From positions 1-64,000 of the forward strand of contig NZ_LAQL01000011.1 of NCBI RefSeq assembly GCF_001026905.1: a stretch of DNA of 64,000 nt. Reading direction: 5' to 3'. The notes under the pieces are model-generated. The model saw only the letters and a list, made by a program, of their open reading frames with translations, had not been told where the DNA came from and ran no database searches. The stretch's first letter is position 1, and every line of letters starts with the position of its first letter. The translations under genes and the position numbers were made by a program. The DNA is from Kiloniella spongiae. Lineage in GTDB: Bacteria > Pseudomonadota > Alphaproteobacteria > Kiloniellales > Kiloniellaceae. Shown here one piece after another: positions 45,717 to 54,825 of this stretch.

Positions 45717-47090
45717 TTATAACTTTCCAAGATCTTTTGCTGTCAAATCAAGACAATATTTCACTTTTTCCAACAACTCGTCAATTTCCGCCTTCGTCAT
45801 GACCAATGGCGGCGAAAGAACCATTCGGTCTCCACAAGCCCGCATAATCAGGCCGTTGTTAAAACAATGATCGCGACAAATGTTACCTACTTCGGATCCA
45901 TTTTCAAAGAGTTCACGGGTTTCCTTGTTTTTTACCATCACCATGCCGGCAACCAGGCCATAACCGACAACTTCACCAATCAAAGGATGATCTTCCAGTT
46001 CACGCAACCGCTTTTGGAAATAAGGTCCTGTTTCGTCCCGAACTCTATCAACAATACCTTCATCGCGCATAAGGCGAATATTTTCAATTGCCACAGCACA
46101 AGACGCGGGATGACCGGAATAGGTATACCCGTGATAGAACTCACCACTTTTTTCAATAAGACTGTCGGCGACACGATCCCCAACCATCACAGCTGAAATA
46201 GGCAGATAACCAGATGACATTCCTTTTGCCATGGACATAAGATCTGGCTTGATTCCAAAAGTCTCACTGCCGAACCAATTTCCGGTACGACCAAATCCAC
46301 AGATCACTTCATCAGCAACCAATAGAATATTGTACTTTTCACAGATCCGTTGAATTTCAGGCCAATAGGTTTCCGGCGGTACAATCACGCCCCCGGCGCC
46401 CTGAATAGGCTCACCAATAAAGGCAGCTACCTTTTCCGGACCAACCTCAAGAATACGTTCTTCCAATGCCTGAGCTGCCTTCAACCCGAATTCTTCAGGC
46501 GACAGGTCTCCGCCATCCTTGTACCAATATGGTTGCATGATGTGCTCGATCCCGGGCATCATAAGCCCGCTTTGCTCATGCATCGGATCCATACCACCAA
46601 GGGAGGCACCGGCAACGGTACTTCCATGATAGGCATTATTTCGGCTGATGATCACATTTCTGTCGGGCTGTCCCTCTACCTGCCAATAGCGACGCACCAA
46701 ACGAATAACAGTATCAACCGCTTCTGATCCGGAATTGGCAAAGAACACCCTGTTCAGCCCTTCTGGCGTGATTTCAGCCAAAAGCTGAGACAGTTCTGTC
46801 GCAGGTGCATTCGTGGTCTGAAAGAAGGTGTTGTAATAGGGAAGTTCCATCATCTGACGCTGAGCAGCATCTACCAGTTCTTTTCGTCCGTATCCTATAT
46901 TCACACACCACAGGCCCGCCATACCGTCAAGCACGCGATTACCATCGGAATCCCACAGATAAATGCCATCAGCTTTGGTAATAACGCGGGTGCCTTTTTC
47001 ATTCAGGCTCTTGGTATCCGTAAAGGGATGCAGATGATGCGCCCGATCCAGTTCCTGCCAATACTCAGTACTTTTATTTATATGGTTCAT
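45717..47090 (-). CDS. Putrescine-pyruvate (omega) aminotransferase, SpuC-like
   Basis: A 457-residue class III PLP aminotransferase. It shows the Gly-rich PLP phosphate site FANSGSEAVDTVIRLVRRYW, VICGFGRTGNWFGSETFGIKPDL with the cofactor Asp, and the PLP lysine in MSMAKGMSSGYLPISAVMV. This branch transfers the amino group of putrescine, spermidine or similar omega-amines to pyruvate; SpuC of Pseudomonas makes 4-aminobutyraldehyde. The context between a gamma-glutamylpolyamine synthetase and potF supports a polyamine substrate. The gamma-glutamylated intermediate or 3-aminopropyl compounds are alternatives. Confidence 0.85.
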   Translation of the reverse strand: MNHINKSTEYWQELDRAHHLHPFTDTKSLNEKGTRVITKADGIYLWDSDGNRVLDGMAGLWCVNIGYGRKELVDAAQRQMMELPYYNTFFQTTNAPATELSQLLAEITPEGLNRVFFANSGSEAVDTVIRLVRRYWQVEGQPDRNVIISRNNAYHGSTVAGASLGGMDPMHEQSGLMMPGIEHIMQPYWYKDGGDLSPEEFGLKAAQALEERILEVGPEKVAAFIGEPIQGAGGVIVPPETYWPEIQRICEKYNILLVADEVICGFGRTGNWFGSETFGIKPDLMSMAKGMSSGYLPISAVMVGDRVADSLIEKSGEFYHGYTYSGHPASCAVAIENIRLMRDEGIVDRVRDETGPYFQKRLRELEDHPLIGEVVGYGLVAGMVMVKNKETRELFENGSEVGNICRDHCFNNGLIMRACGDRMVLSPPLVMTKAEIDELLEKVKYCLDLTAKDLGKL

Positions 47091-47133
47091 AACACCCTCT
47101 TAACTGCCGATCTCACAAACAAGACCATGGGCA

Positions 47134-48480
47134 CTAAACATTAAGCAACAGATGTTCGCGTTCCCACGAACTAATGACTTGGTGGTAATTGTTGTATTCA
47201 ACTTCTTTCGTCGCACAGTGAGCCTCGACAAAACGATCTCCCAATACGTCTTTTATTGGCTTACAATCCATCAGCGCTGTAATCGCATCAGATAAATAGA
47301 GCGGTAATCCCCGTGGTAAGATATAGGCATTATCTTCGATTTTCGGTTCAGCCTTCAGACCTTTAGTCATTCCCAAATAACCGCAAAGCAAACTCCCTGC
47401 AATCGCCAGATAAGGGTTAACATCAGAACCACACAAACGGTTCTCGACACGTCGACTCTGTGGACTTGAGTTTGGGACCCTGAAACCACAGCTCCGATTA
47501 TCAATTCCCCAATGCATATTAATTGGGGATTCATCATACCCAAAGCGTCGATAGGAATTCACATTCGGGGCAAAGAAAGGCATTGCCGCACTGGAATAGC
47601 GTTGAAGACCTGCGATAAAGTTTTCAAATAGCTCGGTTGCATTGCCATCTGGATCACTGAAAATGTTATTACCCGTTTTGGTATCAACGACAGAATGATG
47701 AATATGCATAGAGCTTCCTGGCTCATCCTTCATTGGCTTGGCCATAAAAGTTGCATAGATATCGTGGGATAGAGCTGTTTGTCTCACTGTACGTTTAAAG
47801 AGAAAAACCTGATCGGCAAGTGACAAAGGATCGCCGTGTAGAAAATTGATTTCAATCTGGGCCGCACCAGCTTCATGGTTAAGTGTATCAATATCAAGGC
47901 CCTGAGCCTCACAATAATCATATACATCTTCGAAAACAGGATCGAATTCGTTCACCGCATCAATGCCGTAACACTGACGAGCGGTTTCTGGACGTCCATT
48001 CTTGCCAATAGGGGGCACCAAAGGCATATCCGGATCGGTGTTTTTTTGGACCAGATAGAATTCCAGTTCAGGGGCAATGACAGGTTCCCAGCCTTTTTTC
48101 TCGTATAGCCCCAGTACGGTCCGAAGGATTTGACGCGCATAGAGATCTACAGGTCTGCCATCGGGGTAAACACAATCACAAATAACTTGAGCAGTTGGTT
48201 CTTTATACCAGGGAACAGGCCGTATTGTGGTCGTATCAACTTCAAGAATCACATCATGATCAGCGATATCAACCCACGTATCTTCTTCTGGCCATTCCCC
48301 CGTTATGGTTTGTGTAAAAATACTTTCAGGAAGACGGTGCCCGTTACTTCCAATGCCACGCAAGAATTTTTCAGTAGGCAAGATTTTGCCACGTGGCACG
48401 CCTGAAATATCAGGTATCATGCATTCGACTTCGGTAATCTTTCGTTCCTTACACCACTGCTCTAATTCTTCAAACGTCAT
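47134..48480 (-). CDS. Gamma-glutamylpolyamine synthetase (glutamine synthetase family), left-arm copy
   Basis: A 448-residue enzyme of the glutamine-synthetase fold that joins glutamate to putrescine or another polyamine using ATP, rather than ammonia. It keeps the GS metal and nucleotide motifs APELEFYL, HEAGAAQIEINFLHGDPL, SSMHIHHS and NSYRRF. In type it is closer to the PauA/SpuI group than the right-arm copy at 49604. Ribosome site AGGTGA precedes the ATG. Substrate within polyamines is not decided by the sequence. It is followed by the aminotransferase gene after 43 bases. Confidence 0.88.
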   Translation of the reverse strand: MTFEELEQWCKERKITEVECMIPDISGVPRGKILPTEKFLRGIGSNGHRLPESIFTQTITGEWPEEDTWVDIADHDVILEVDTTTIRPVPWYKEPTAQVICDCVYPDGRPVDLYARQILRTVLGLYEKKGWEPVIAPELEFYLVQKNTDPDMPLVPPIGKNGRPETARQCYGIDAVNEFDPVFEDVYDYCEAQGLDIDTLNHEAGAAQIEINFLHGDPLSLADQVFLFKRTVRQTALSHDIYATFMAKPMKDEPGSSMHIHHSVVDTKTGNNIFSDPDGNATELFENFIAGLQRYSSAAMPFFAPNVNSYRRFGYDESPINMHWGIDNRSCGFRVPNSSPQSRRVENRLCGSDVNPYLAIAGSLLCGYLGMTKGLKAEPKIEDNAYILPRGLPLYLSDAITALMDCKPIKDVLGDRFVEAHCATKEVEYNNYHQVISSWEREHLLLNV

Positions 48481-48559
48481 AAATCACCTGTTTTATTGGA
48501 TATCGGTTTCCTATACCAAATCCTGTTTTACCTACCGTCAACTCATTACCGCCTACTTG

Positions 48560-49315
48560 TTATCGTTTCCTGGCGCGTTCCCGGCAAGCATCCCCAAAAG
48601 CTTTAAAAATCTTGTTGGAGAATTCATTATCACTGGCGTTCCATTCCGGGTGCCACTGCACTGCCAGCGCAAATGCAGAAGCCCCGGAAACGCTGACGGC
48701 TTCGACCAACCCGTCTGGGGCATAGGCTTCTATCGTCAACCCCTCTCCTAAACGGTCAATGCCTTGAGCATGTACGGAATTAACTTTAACTGTCGGACCA
48801 TTGTTTAACCCTGCCAGAATTCCACCAGATACCAACTCAATATCGTGGGCCAGTGCGAAACGGTCTTCGATCGCGCCAGTCATATCAGCTCTGTGATCCA
48901 TTTTTCCGGGTTGGTCCTGCACTTTCTGGAAAAGCGTACCGCCAAAAACAACATTCAGCTCCTGATATCCTCGACAGATCGCCAACATTGGAATGCCTCT
49001 CTCCAATACTTTTTTGATCAACGGTAGTGTTGTGGCGTCTCGTGCCGGATCATGCAGTGTTCCTTCGTCACTCTGCTCACCTGCATAGTACTTGGGCTCA
49101 ACATTTGACGGGCTCCCTGTAAAAAGCACGCCATCCAGATGATCCAACAGAGAGTCACTATCTAATTGATCACCTAATGCAGGTATCCCAAGTGGGATTA
49201 CTTGCGCAACATTAGCACTAGCCTCGGAATAATATCGGCTTACGCTATCGTACTCATTGCCATTCTTCGGCATACGACAGGTGGAAACACCAACAAAGGC
49301 CTTACCAATACTCAT
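48560..49315 (-). CDS. puuD: Gamma-glutamyl-gamma-aminobutyrate hydrolase PuuD
   Basis: A 251-residue class I glutamine-amidotransferase-like hydrolase that releases GABA and glutamate from gamma-glutamyl-GABA, the last step of the Puu route. The nucleophile cysteine is in MLAICRGYQELNV and the catalytic His-Glu in AVQWHPEWNA. The frame runs on another 39 codons upstream into low-complexity Phe/Lys/Asn sequence; the ATG at 49315, following CAGGGTAG, matches the family start (KAFVGVSTCRMP). It is the first gene of the minus-strand arm. Confidence 0.92.
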   Translation of the reverse strand: MSIGKAFVGVSTCRMPKNGNEYDSVSRYYSEASANVAQVIPLGIPALGDQLDSDSLLDHLDGVLFTGSPSNVEPKYYAGEQSDEGTLHDPARDATTLPLIKKVLERGIPMLAICRGYQELNVVFGGTLFQKVQDQPGKMDHRADMTGAIEDRFALAHDIELVSGGILAGLNNGPTVKVNSVHAQGIDRLGEGLTIEAYAPDGLVEAVSVSGASAFALAVQWHPEWNASDNEFSNKIFKAFGDACRERARKR

Positions 49316-49467
49316 TTTTGAACTACCCTGATGCAGATGATGATCGTTATTCTGAACAGAATGATAGTTCTCATTTTTAAAAAAGAGAACATAAAAATTT
49401 ATTTTTTTAAAAAATACATAGGAATATTTCAAAATTATTCATTAGTTACAGATAATTAAATACCGAT

Positions 49468-49481
49468 CAATATAACGAACA
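49468..49481. promoter_or_regulatory. Candidate PuuR-type operator
   Basis: CAATATAACGAACA lies in the divergent promoter region of the putrescine locus. From memory the E. coli PuuR box is AAAATATAATGAACA; over the 15 aligned bases this site differs at three. A PuuR homologue is encoded nearby at 52319. The match to a remote consensus is not decisive. Confidence 0.4.
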
Positions 49482-49537
49482 CGCTTCAACCTGAATCCTA
49501 AAACTCAAACAAAAGAGTTCTTTTTATTGGACATCAC

Positions 49538-49568
49538 TTGACAAATATAAGACCAGGATGCGCATAAT
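49538..49568 (+). promoter_or_regulatory. Promoter of the right-arm putrescine operon
   Basis: A perfect -35 TTGACA at 49538-49543 and a good -10 CATAAT at 49563-49568, five of six matching, with a 19-base spacer. It lies 36 bases before the start of the synthetase gene. Confidence 0.55.
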
Positions 49569-49603
49569 CTTGAAAATTGCGTTAAATCTGGGCGATAAAT
49601 AAA

Positions 49604-50989
49604 ATGAACAATACAACCGATCATTATTCTGAACACGCTGATTTTCTAGAAGCACATCCTGAAATTGGGTTGATTGAACTTCTTATCGCTGATGGCAATG
49701 GCATTTTACGTGGTAAGCGCATTACACGAGACAAGCTCGCTTCTGTTTATAAAGAAGGGATTCTTCTGCCCGGGTCCATTTTTTGCCTTGATACGTCAGG
49801 CGCCAATGTGGAAGGCACTGGCCTGGTTTGGGCAAATGGTGATGCAGATCGCGTCTGTCACGTCGTGCCAGGAACACTCAAACCCGCGCCATGGCATAGA
49901 AAAGGTCTGGCACAGGTTCTTCTTACCATGCACGAAGAAGACGGTTCGCCCTTCTTTGCAGATCCCCGCCATGTACTAAAAGGTATTATTGATCGTTTTA
50001 CTAAAATGGGGCTAAAGCCAGTAACAGCTGTCGAGTTGGAATTCTACCTTATCGATAAAGACAGAACCATGGCTGGCTACCCACAGCCTCCGGTGTCTCC
50101 GATTTCCGGGTTACGGCACGCACAACCTGCCGTTTACGGCATTGACGAGCTCTATGATTTCGACGACTTTCTGGACGAAGTTGCTGCAACAGCCAAAGCC
50201 CAAGGCATACCAGCGGACACAATGGTAGCGGAATACGCCCCTGGACAATACGAAGTTAACCTACATCACGTGGATGATCCGCTTCTGGCCTGTGATCAAG
50301 CCGTACTGCTTAAACGCCTGATCAAACACGTCGCCCAACGTCATGGTATGGAAGCCACCTTTATGGCGAAGCCCTACACACAAGAATCAGGGAATGGCAC
50401 TCATATCCACGTCAGTTTGCTGGACGAAGACGGAAAAAACATCTTTCAGGGTAAGGGAACAGAAGACGAAGAACGTCTGAGCGATGAAATAAAATGGGCG
50501 ATGGGCGGCCTGTGTGATTCCATGGCAGAATCAATGGCACTTCTTGCCCCCAATGCAAATTCCTATCGCCGTTTTCAGTTAGGTTCTTACGCCCCGCATA
50601 CACCTTGTTGGGGCATAAACAACAGAACAGTTGCCCTACGCATACCCGCCGGACACCCAGCAGCGACACGGATAGAACATAGGCTGGCCGGTGCCGATGC
50701 CAGCCCGCACCTAGTCATGTCTGCTGTTTTATCGGGCATGCTCCATGGGTTGGAAAATAAAATTGATCCCGGCCCGCGGATTACAGGAAATGCTTACGAA
50801 GAAAAAGAAGCAACCCTGCCCAACATCTGGCCGGATGCAATTGATATCTTTGAAAAGGCCGAAATTTTACCAAAATACATGGGCAAAGAATTCTGCAACG
50901 TCTTTACCATCTGTCGCAAAACCGAGCGAGAGCGCTTCAACAGCCATATATCCCCTGTCGAATTTGATTGGTATCTGAGGAGCGTTTGA
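49604..50989 (+). CDS. puuA: Gamma-glutamylputrescine synthetase PuuA
   Basis: A 461-residue glutamine-synthetase-family ligase, the first enzyme of the gamma-glutamylated putrescine pathway. GS-type motifs are VELEFYLIDKD, VAEYAPGQYEVNLHH, GNGTHIHVSL and NSYRRFQLGSYAP, and a typical PuuA N-terminus (IGLIELLIADGNGILRGKRI). It is followed within three bases by puuB, so gene order puuA-puuB-puuR is preserved. It is the second such enzyme in the locus; this one is nearer to E. coli PuuA in style than the left-arm copy. Confidence 0.92.
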   Translation: MNNTTDHYSEHADFLEAHPEIGLIELLIADGNGILRGKRITRDKLASVYKEGILLPGSIFCLDTSGANVEGTGLVWANGDADRVCHVVPGTLKPAPWHRKGLAQVLLTMHEEDGSPFFADPRHVLKGIIDRFTKMGLKPVTAVELEFYLIDKDRTMAGYPQPPVSPISGLRHAQPAVYGIDELYDFDDFLDEVAATAKAQGIPADTMVAEYAPGQYEVNLHHVDDPLLACDQAVLLKRLIKHVAQRHGMEATFMAKPYTQESGNGTHIHVSLLDEDGKNIFQGKGTEDEERLSDEIKWAMGGLCDSMAESMALLAPNANSYRRFQLGSYAPHTPCWGINNRTVALRIPAGHPAATRIEHRLAGADASPHLVMSAVLSGMLHGLENKIDPGPRITGNAYEEKEATLPNIWPDAIDIFEKAEILPKYMGKEFCNVFTICRKTERERFNSHISPVEFDWYLRSV

Positions 50990-50991
50990 AT

Positions 50992-52269
50992 ATGAGCGAT
51001 CAGGACTACACAAATTCCTATTACACAGCAAGCATGAACCCGAGCCATGATCGCCCGGAAATAACGGGCGAACATAACTGTGACGTATGCGTCATAGGTG
51101 GCGGTATGACGGGGACTTCAGCTGCACTTCACCTCGCCGAACGCGGCTACAAGGTTATTCTGCTCGAGGCCAGTAAAATTTCTTGGGGTGCATCCGGGCG
51201 TAGCGGCGGCCAGATGATTATTGGCTATAACCAGTCTTATCAAGACATCAAAAAGATGGTCGGTAAGGATGATGCCAGTAAACTCTGGAAAATGGGTGAA
51301 GAGGCTATGTCTCTCGCCAAAAGCCAAATTAAAAAACACCACATAGATTGCGATCTGGCTTCCGGCCATTATCACGTAAGCACCAAACAACGCCATGTTG
51401 GCGAACTCGAAGAATACCTCGAAGATTTGGAAGCAGCGGGTTACAAAGGTTGTAAACTTCTGAATCAAAGCGAAATTCGCCAGAAAATCGACAGTGATAA
51501 ATACCTGTCCGGCATGTACGACCCCAATGGAGGACACCTACACCCTCTTAACTACACATTGGGTTTAGCCAATGCGGCTGAAAAAGCAGGTGCAACACTC
51601 TACGAACACAGCCGCGTAACCAACATTGAGCACGGAAAAGCCCCTAAAGTCTATACCGACAAAGGCGTTATAAACTGCAAACACGTTGCCCTCTGCACCA
51701 ATGCCTATCTCGACGGTCTTAACAAAAAGATTGATAAAAAGATCATGCCCGTCGGCACCTATATACTTGCGACAGAACCTCTGTCTGAAAATGAAGCAAC
51801 CAAACTAATCCCTGACAACGCTGCCGTTGCCGATATTCTCTTTGTCCTTAACTATTACCGACTATCCGGAGACAGACGCATGCTGTTTGGCGGCGAGGTC
51901 AACTATTCAGGTAAAGACCCATCGAATATCGGTAAGATCATGCAAAAAACCATGCTTGAATATTTTCCCCAGCTTGCATCAAAAAAAATTGATTATGCTT
52001 GGGGCGGAAATGTCGCCATAACCGTCAACCGCCTTCCCCATTTTGGCAAACTGGCAGAAAGCACGTATTTTGCCCATGGTTTCTCAGGTCACGGTGTTGT
52101 TTTGACAGGACTGGCAGGGAAGTTAATCGCCGAAGCTATTGCCGGCTCGGAAGAACGCTTTGATGTGTTCAATCGTATTCCGCACCAATCATTCCCTGGC
52201 GGACGTTTGCTGAGAACCCCTGCCCTGATTCTGGCTATGGCTTATTACCGTTTACGAGACCTACTATAG
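50992..52269 (+). CDS. puuB: Gamma-glutamylputrescine oxidase PuuB
   Basis: A 425-residue FAD-dependent oxidase of the DAO family, converting gamma-glutamylputrescine to gamma-glutamyl-gamma-aminobutyraldehyde with release of ammonia and H2O2. The dinucleotide motif GGGMTGTSAALHLAERG follows CDVCVI near residue 35, and ASGRSGGQMIIGYNQ and a C-terminal FSGHGVVLTGLAGKLIAEAI close the FAD fold. ATG at 50992 is preceded by TGAGGAG, better than the frame's earlier start. Confidence 0.92.
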   Translation: MSDQDYTNSYYTASMNPSHDRPEITGEHNCDVCVIGGGMTGTSAALHLAERGYKVILLEASKISWGASGRSGGQMIIGYNQSYQDIKKMVGKDDASKLWKMGEEAMSLAKSQIKKHHIDCDLASGHYHVSTKQRHVGELEEYLEDLEAAGYKGCKLLNQSEIRQKIDSDKYLSGMYDPNGGHLHPLNYTLGLANAAEKAGATLYEHSRVTNIEHGKAPKVYTDKGVINCKHVALCTNAYLDGLNKKIDKKIMPVGTYILATEPLSENEATKLIPDNAAVADILFVLNYYRLSGDRRMLFGGEVNYSGKDPSNIGKIMQKTMLEYFPQLASKKIDYAWGGNVAITVNRLPHFGKLAESTYFAHGFSGHGVVLTGLAGKLIAEAIAGSEERFDVFNRIPHQSFPGGRLLRTPALILAMAYYRLRDLL

Positions 52270-52318
52270 AGAAAATTCATTGAACGAGATCATTATTGAA
52301 CGAGGTGAAACAGAACAG

Positions 52319-52867
52319 ATGTCAGCCAGTGTTGGAAAACGCCTAAAAGCACTACGCGCCATGCACGGCCTCTCACAGCGGGAACTTGCCCGACGTGCAG
52401 GCGTTACCAACAGTGCAATCTCTATGATTGAGCAGGATCGCGTTAGCCCGTCTATCGACTCATTGACAAAAGTTCTTGCCGGTTTTCCGGTTACCATGAT
52501 CGAATTTTTCTCAATGGAACCAGAACAGGAAGAGAAGATCTTTTATGCCGAGGACGAACTGGTCGAGATGTCTGATGGTACGATGTCAGTACGCTTGGTT
52601 GGCGCCGCCAAAAAAGATCGAAAAATGCGGGTACTGCACGAAAAATACCCCCCGCATGGCGACACAGGCGAAAAGATGATTGTTCAGGAAGGCGAAGAAG
52701 CTGGCGTCATCATTCGCGGGCAACTGGAAATCACTGTTGGCAACGAAGTTAAAATACTCAATGCCGGTGAAGCCTATTACTTTAATGCAGAAATCCCACA
52801 CCGCTTCCGCAATCCCGGTGACAAGGAATGTGAAGTCGTGAGTGCAGCAACCCCGCCGTCGTTCTAA
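52319..52867 (+). CDS. puuR: Putrescine-responsive regulator PuuR
   Basis: A 182-residue helix-turn-helix/cupin regulator closely matching E. coli PuuR in length and order: XRE-type HTH at 6-60 (GKRLKALRAMHGLSQRELARRAGVTNSAISMIEQDRVSPS), then a cupin domain (KYPPHGDTGEKMIVQEGEEAGVIIRG to IPHRFRNPGDKECEVVSA) that binds putrescine. PuuR represses the puu genes until putrescine is present. A TTG codon 13 residues upstream is possible, but the ATG at 52319 with GAGGTG upstream gives the family length. The candidate operator lies in the divergent region at 49468. Confidence 0.92.
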   Translation: MSASVGKRLKALRAMHGLSQRELARRAGVTNSAISMIEQDRVSPSIDSLTKVLAGFPVTMIEFFSMEPEQEEKIFYAEDELVEMSDGTMSVRLVGAAKKDRKMRVLHEKYPPHGDTGEKMIVQEGEEAGVIIRGQLEITVGNEVKILNAGEAYYFNAEIPHRFRNPGDKECEVVSAATPPSF

Positions 52868-52921
52868 AATCCAACCCGATAAATTTCACAATAAAATCCA
52901 AGATCGTTCTGGAGACACAGT

Positions 52922-53890
52922 ATGACCGATATATCTGGTATCAATTCCGAAGGTGATAACGCCTTTATGGCAAAAGGCTTGTTGGGAACAGATGTTGAAC
53001 CTATGTATTCCGGTGCAAATTCTTTTATGCGCCGTAAATACACCCGCGATCTTCGCGATGCAGATGTAGCTATATCAGGTATCCCCTATGATTGCGCCAC
53101 CACAGGTCGCTCAGGCACCCGATTGGGCCCACAAGCAGTCAGAAAAGCTTCGGCCAATCTTGCTTGGGCACCACACTTTCCTTCCGGACTTGATGTTTTC
53201 GAAATTTTAGCCGTGGCGGATTATGGTGATCTTGTTTTTGATCCCGGTGAACCAATGACCATCCCAGGTGCCATAGAGACTCACGCAAAAACCATTCTGG
53301 ATACAGATACCGCAATGCTCACCTTGGGCGGGGATCATTTTGTCACCTACCCCATCCTAAAGGCCCATGCAGAAAAACATGGACAACTCGCCTTAATCCA
53401 GATCGATGCCCATTCAGATACCTGGGAAGAAGATCAGCAACGCATTGATCATGGTACCATGTTTTATCATGCCGCCAAACAGGGGATTATTGATCCCTCA
53501 TCTTCTGCACAGGTTGGTATTCGTACGCACAATGACAAAACCCATGGCTTTAATATCATTCACGCGCCCTGGGTTCATGAAAAAGGTCCTGAAGCAGTTG
53601 TCGCAGAAATTAAGCGGATCGTTGGCAACAGAAAAGCTTATCTCACTTTTGATATTGATAGTCTCGATCCAGCCTTTGCCCCCGGCACAGGAACTCCCGT
53701 CACAGGCGGCTTAACCCCACACCAAGCCCTGACAATACTCCGCGGCCTAGAGGGTATAAACATTGTCGGCGCGGATGTAGTCGAGGTATCCCCGGCCTAT
53801 GATGTCAGCGACATTACTGCCCTTGCTGGCGCGACCATGGCCTTTGAAATGCTCTATCTTATGGCGATACAAAAACAGAAAAAGGGATAA
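52922..53890 (+). CDS. speB: Agmatinase
   Basis: A 322-residue Mn2+-dependent ureohydrolase that converts agmatine to putrescine and urea. The binuclear manganese ligands are seen in GGDHFVTYP, QIDAHSDTW and FDIDSLDPAFAPGTGTP, and the agmatinase-type substrate region is in GTMFYHA. A good ribosome site (GGAGA) precedes the ATG. Placement behind puuABR lets the cell feed agmatine into the same route. It is the last gene of the right arm and ends at a strong bidirectional-looking terminator. Confidence 0.93.
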   Translation: MTDISGINSEGDNAFMAKGLLGTDVEPMYSGANSFMRRKYTRDLRDADVAISGIPYDCATTGRSGTRLGPQAVRKASANLAWAPHFPSGLDVFEILAVADYGDLVFDPGEPMTIPGAIETHAKTILDTDTAMLTLGGDHFVTYPILKAHAEKHGQLALIQIDAHSDTWEEDQQRIDHGTMFYHAAKQGIIDPSSSAQVGIRTHNDKTHGFNIIHAPWVHEKGPEAVVAEIKRIVGNRKAYLTFDIDSLDPAFAPGTGTPVTGGLTPHQALTILRGLEGINIVGADVVEVSPAYDVSDITALAGATMAFEMLYLMAIQKQKKG

Positions 53891-53915
53891 GAGCGCCACA
53901 AAGAAAACCAACAGA

Positions 53916-53949
53916 ACAAGGGCACTCCATGCGAAGTGCCCTTGTTTTT
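53916..53949. terminator. Terminator between speB and the convergent GNAT gene
   Basis: A perfect 11-bp stem (ACAAGGGCACT 53916-53926 with AGTGCCCTTGT 53935-53945), eight-base loop, followed by TTTT. It can end the speB transcript; the convergent GNAT gene stops at 53951, so it may serve both. Confidence 0.85.
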
Positions 53950-53950
53950 A

Positions 53951-54379
53951 TCAATCTTTCACCAATGTCAATTTCAGCGAAATCTCATTTGTCGGCTCAT
54001 GACAATAACGATCAACTTCGACAAAGCCATATAGATCGTAAAACCGTCGACCCACTTTGTTTTTCTCAAAGACCTCTACACTCAGAGAACCTTTCAACTT
54101 CACCGCATGATCGACCAAAGCTTTACCCAACCGCTTACCATGAAATTCTGGGTCCAGAAATAATCCCCCAATTTCAGTATTGATAAGCGCAATAAAACCA
54201 ATGGGCTTTTGGTCGAACTCAAGAACCCAGGTTTCGGCATTGGGAAGGTAAATATCCCGCATATCCTTTGCGACCTGTGCGACAAAAACATCGCTCAGAA
54301 AAGGGTGAGCAACTTTATTTGCCGCGGACCAAATCTCGACCAAGGCTGTCGTATCTGTAGTTTCGTACTTTCTAATCAT
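53951..54379 (-). CDS. GNAT family N-acetyltransferase
   Basis: A 142-residue acetyltransferase. The acetyl-CoA pocket is visible in GGLFLDPEFHGKRLGKALVDHA (about residues 88-109, Q/R-x-x-G-x-G/A type as H-G-K-R-L-G-K-A) and the C-terminal part NKVGRRFYDLYGFVEVDRY is characteristic of YjaB-like GNATs. Substrate is unknown. It follows the YjhX homologue by 26 bases on the same strand, echoing E. coli yjhX-yjhQ, but it is shorter and of a different GNAT subgroup than YjhQ. Confidence 0.85.
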   Translation of the reverse strand: MIRKYETTDTTALVEIWSAANKVAHPFLSDVFVAQVAKDMRDIYLPNAETWVLEFDQKPIGFIALINTEIGGLFLDPEFHGKRLGKALVDHAVKLKGSLSVEVFEKNKVGRRFYDLYGFVEVDRYCHEPTNEISLKLTLVKD

Positions 54380-54405
54380 AACAATATCTTTCTACGTTTG
54401 TTGAT

Positions 54406-54663
54406 TTATCTGTTATCCAGTTGCGATCGGACAGATCGAATGCCCAAACGGGTAATCCGATAGGGTTTTCCCTTTTGGGATTTCACAAATGATCGCCGCC
54501 TCAAACGCTGAAAAACTCGATAGTTACAATCAGCAAGCACATGGCCATCCCGGGTATAGCAAACCACCTTTGTAATCTTGCCATTCTCGCCACGCTCATA
54601 GTGGATAGCTCCACCCTGAGCGAGAACGTGTAAAACACGCTGTTCATACTTTGAAATATTCAA
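54406..54663 (-). CDS. YjhX family protein (TopAI-like toxin homologue)
   Basis: An 85-residue protein recognisably homologous to E. coli YjhX (TopAI), which inhibits topoisomerase I and is neutralised by YjhQ. Shared features are the start MNISKYEQRVLHVLAQGG, VVCYTRDGHVLADCNY and the C-terminal RITRLGIRSVRSQLDNR, of the same length as E. coli's. The start codon is TTG, indicating weak translation. It leads a two-gene unit with a GNAT gene. Whether this copy is toxic is untested. Confidence 0.85.
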   Translation of the reverse strand: MNISKYEQRVLHVLAQGGAIHYERGENGKITKVVCYTRDGHVLADCNYRVFQRLRRRSFVKSQKGKPYRITRLGIRSVRSQLDNR

Positions 54664-54825
54664 TGGATTTTCATCTTATGTGAGCACAGAAAAAGGTATC
54701 GCTCAGCGCACAGCTTGAACGTTACAACAGTTTCAAATGTTCCTAAAGCTCAGGAACTAGCGGATTACCGCAATCTCTAACATAAAATCTCCGTCGGGCC
54801 TGTGCGGGCAATAGAATTGCACAGA

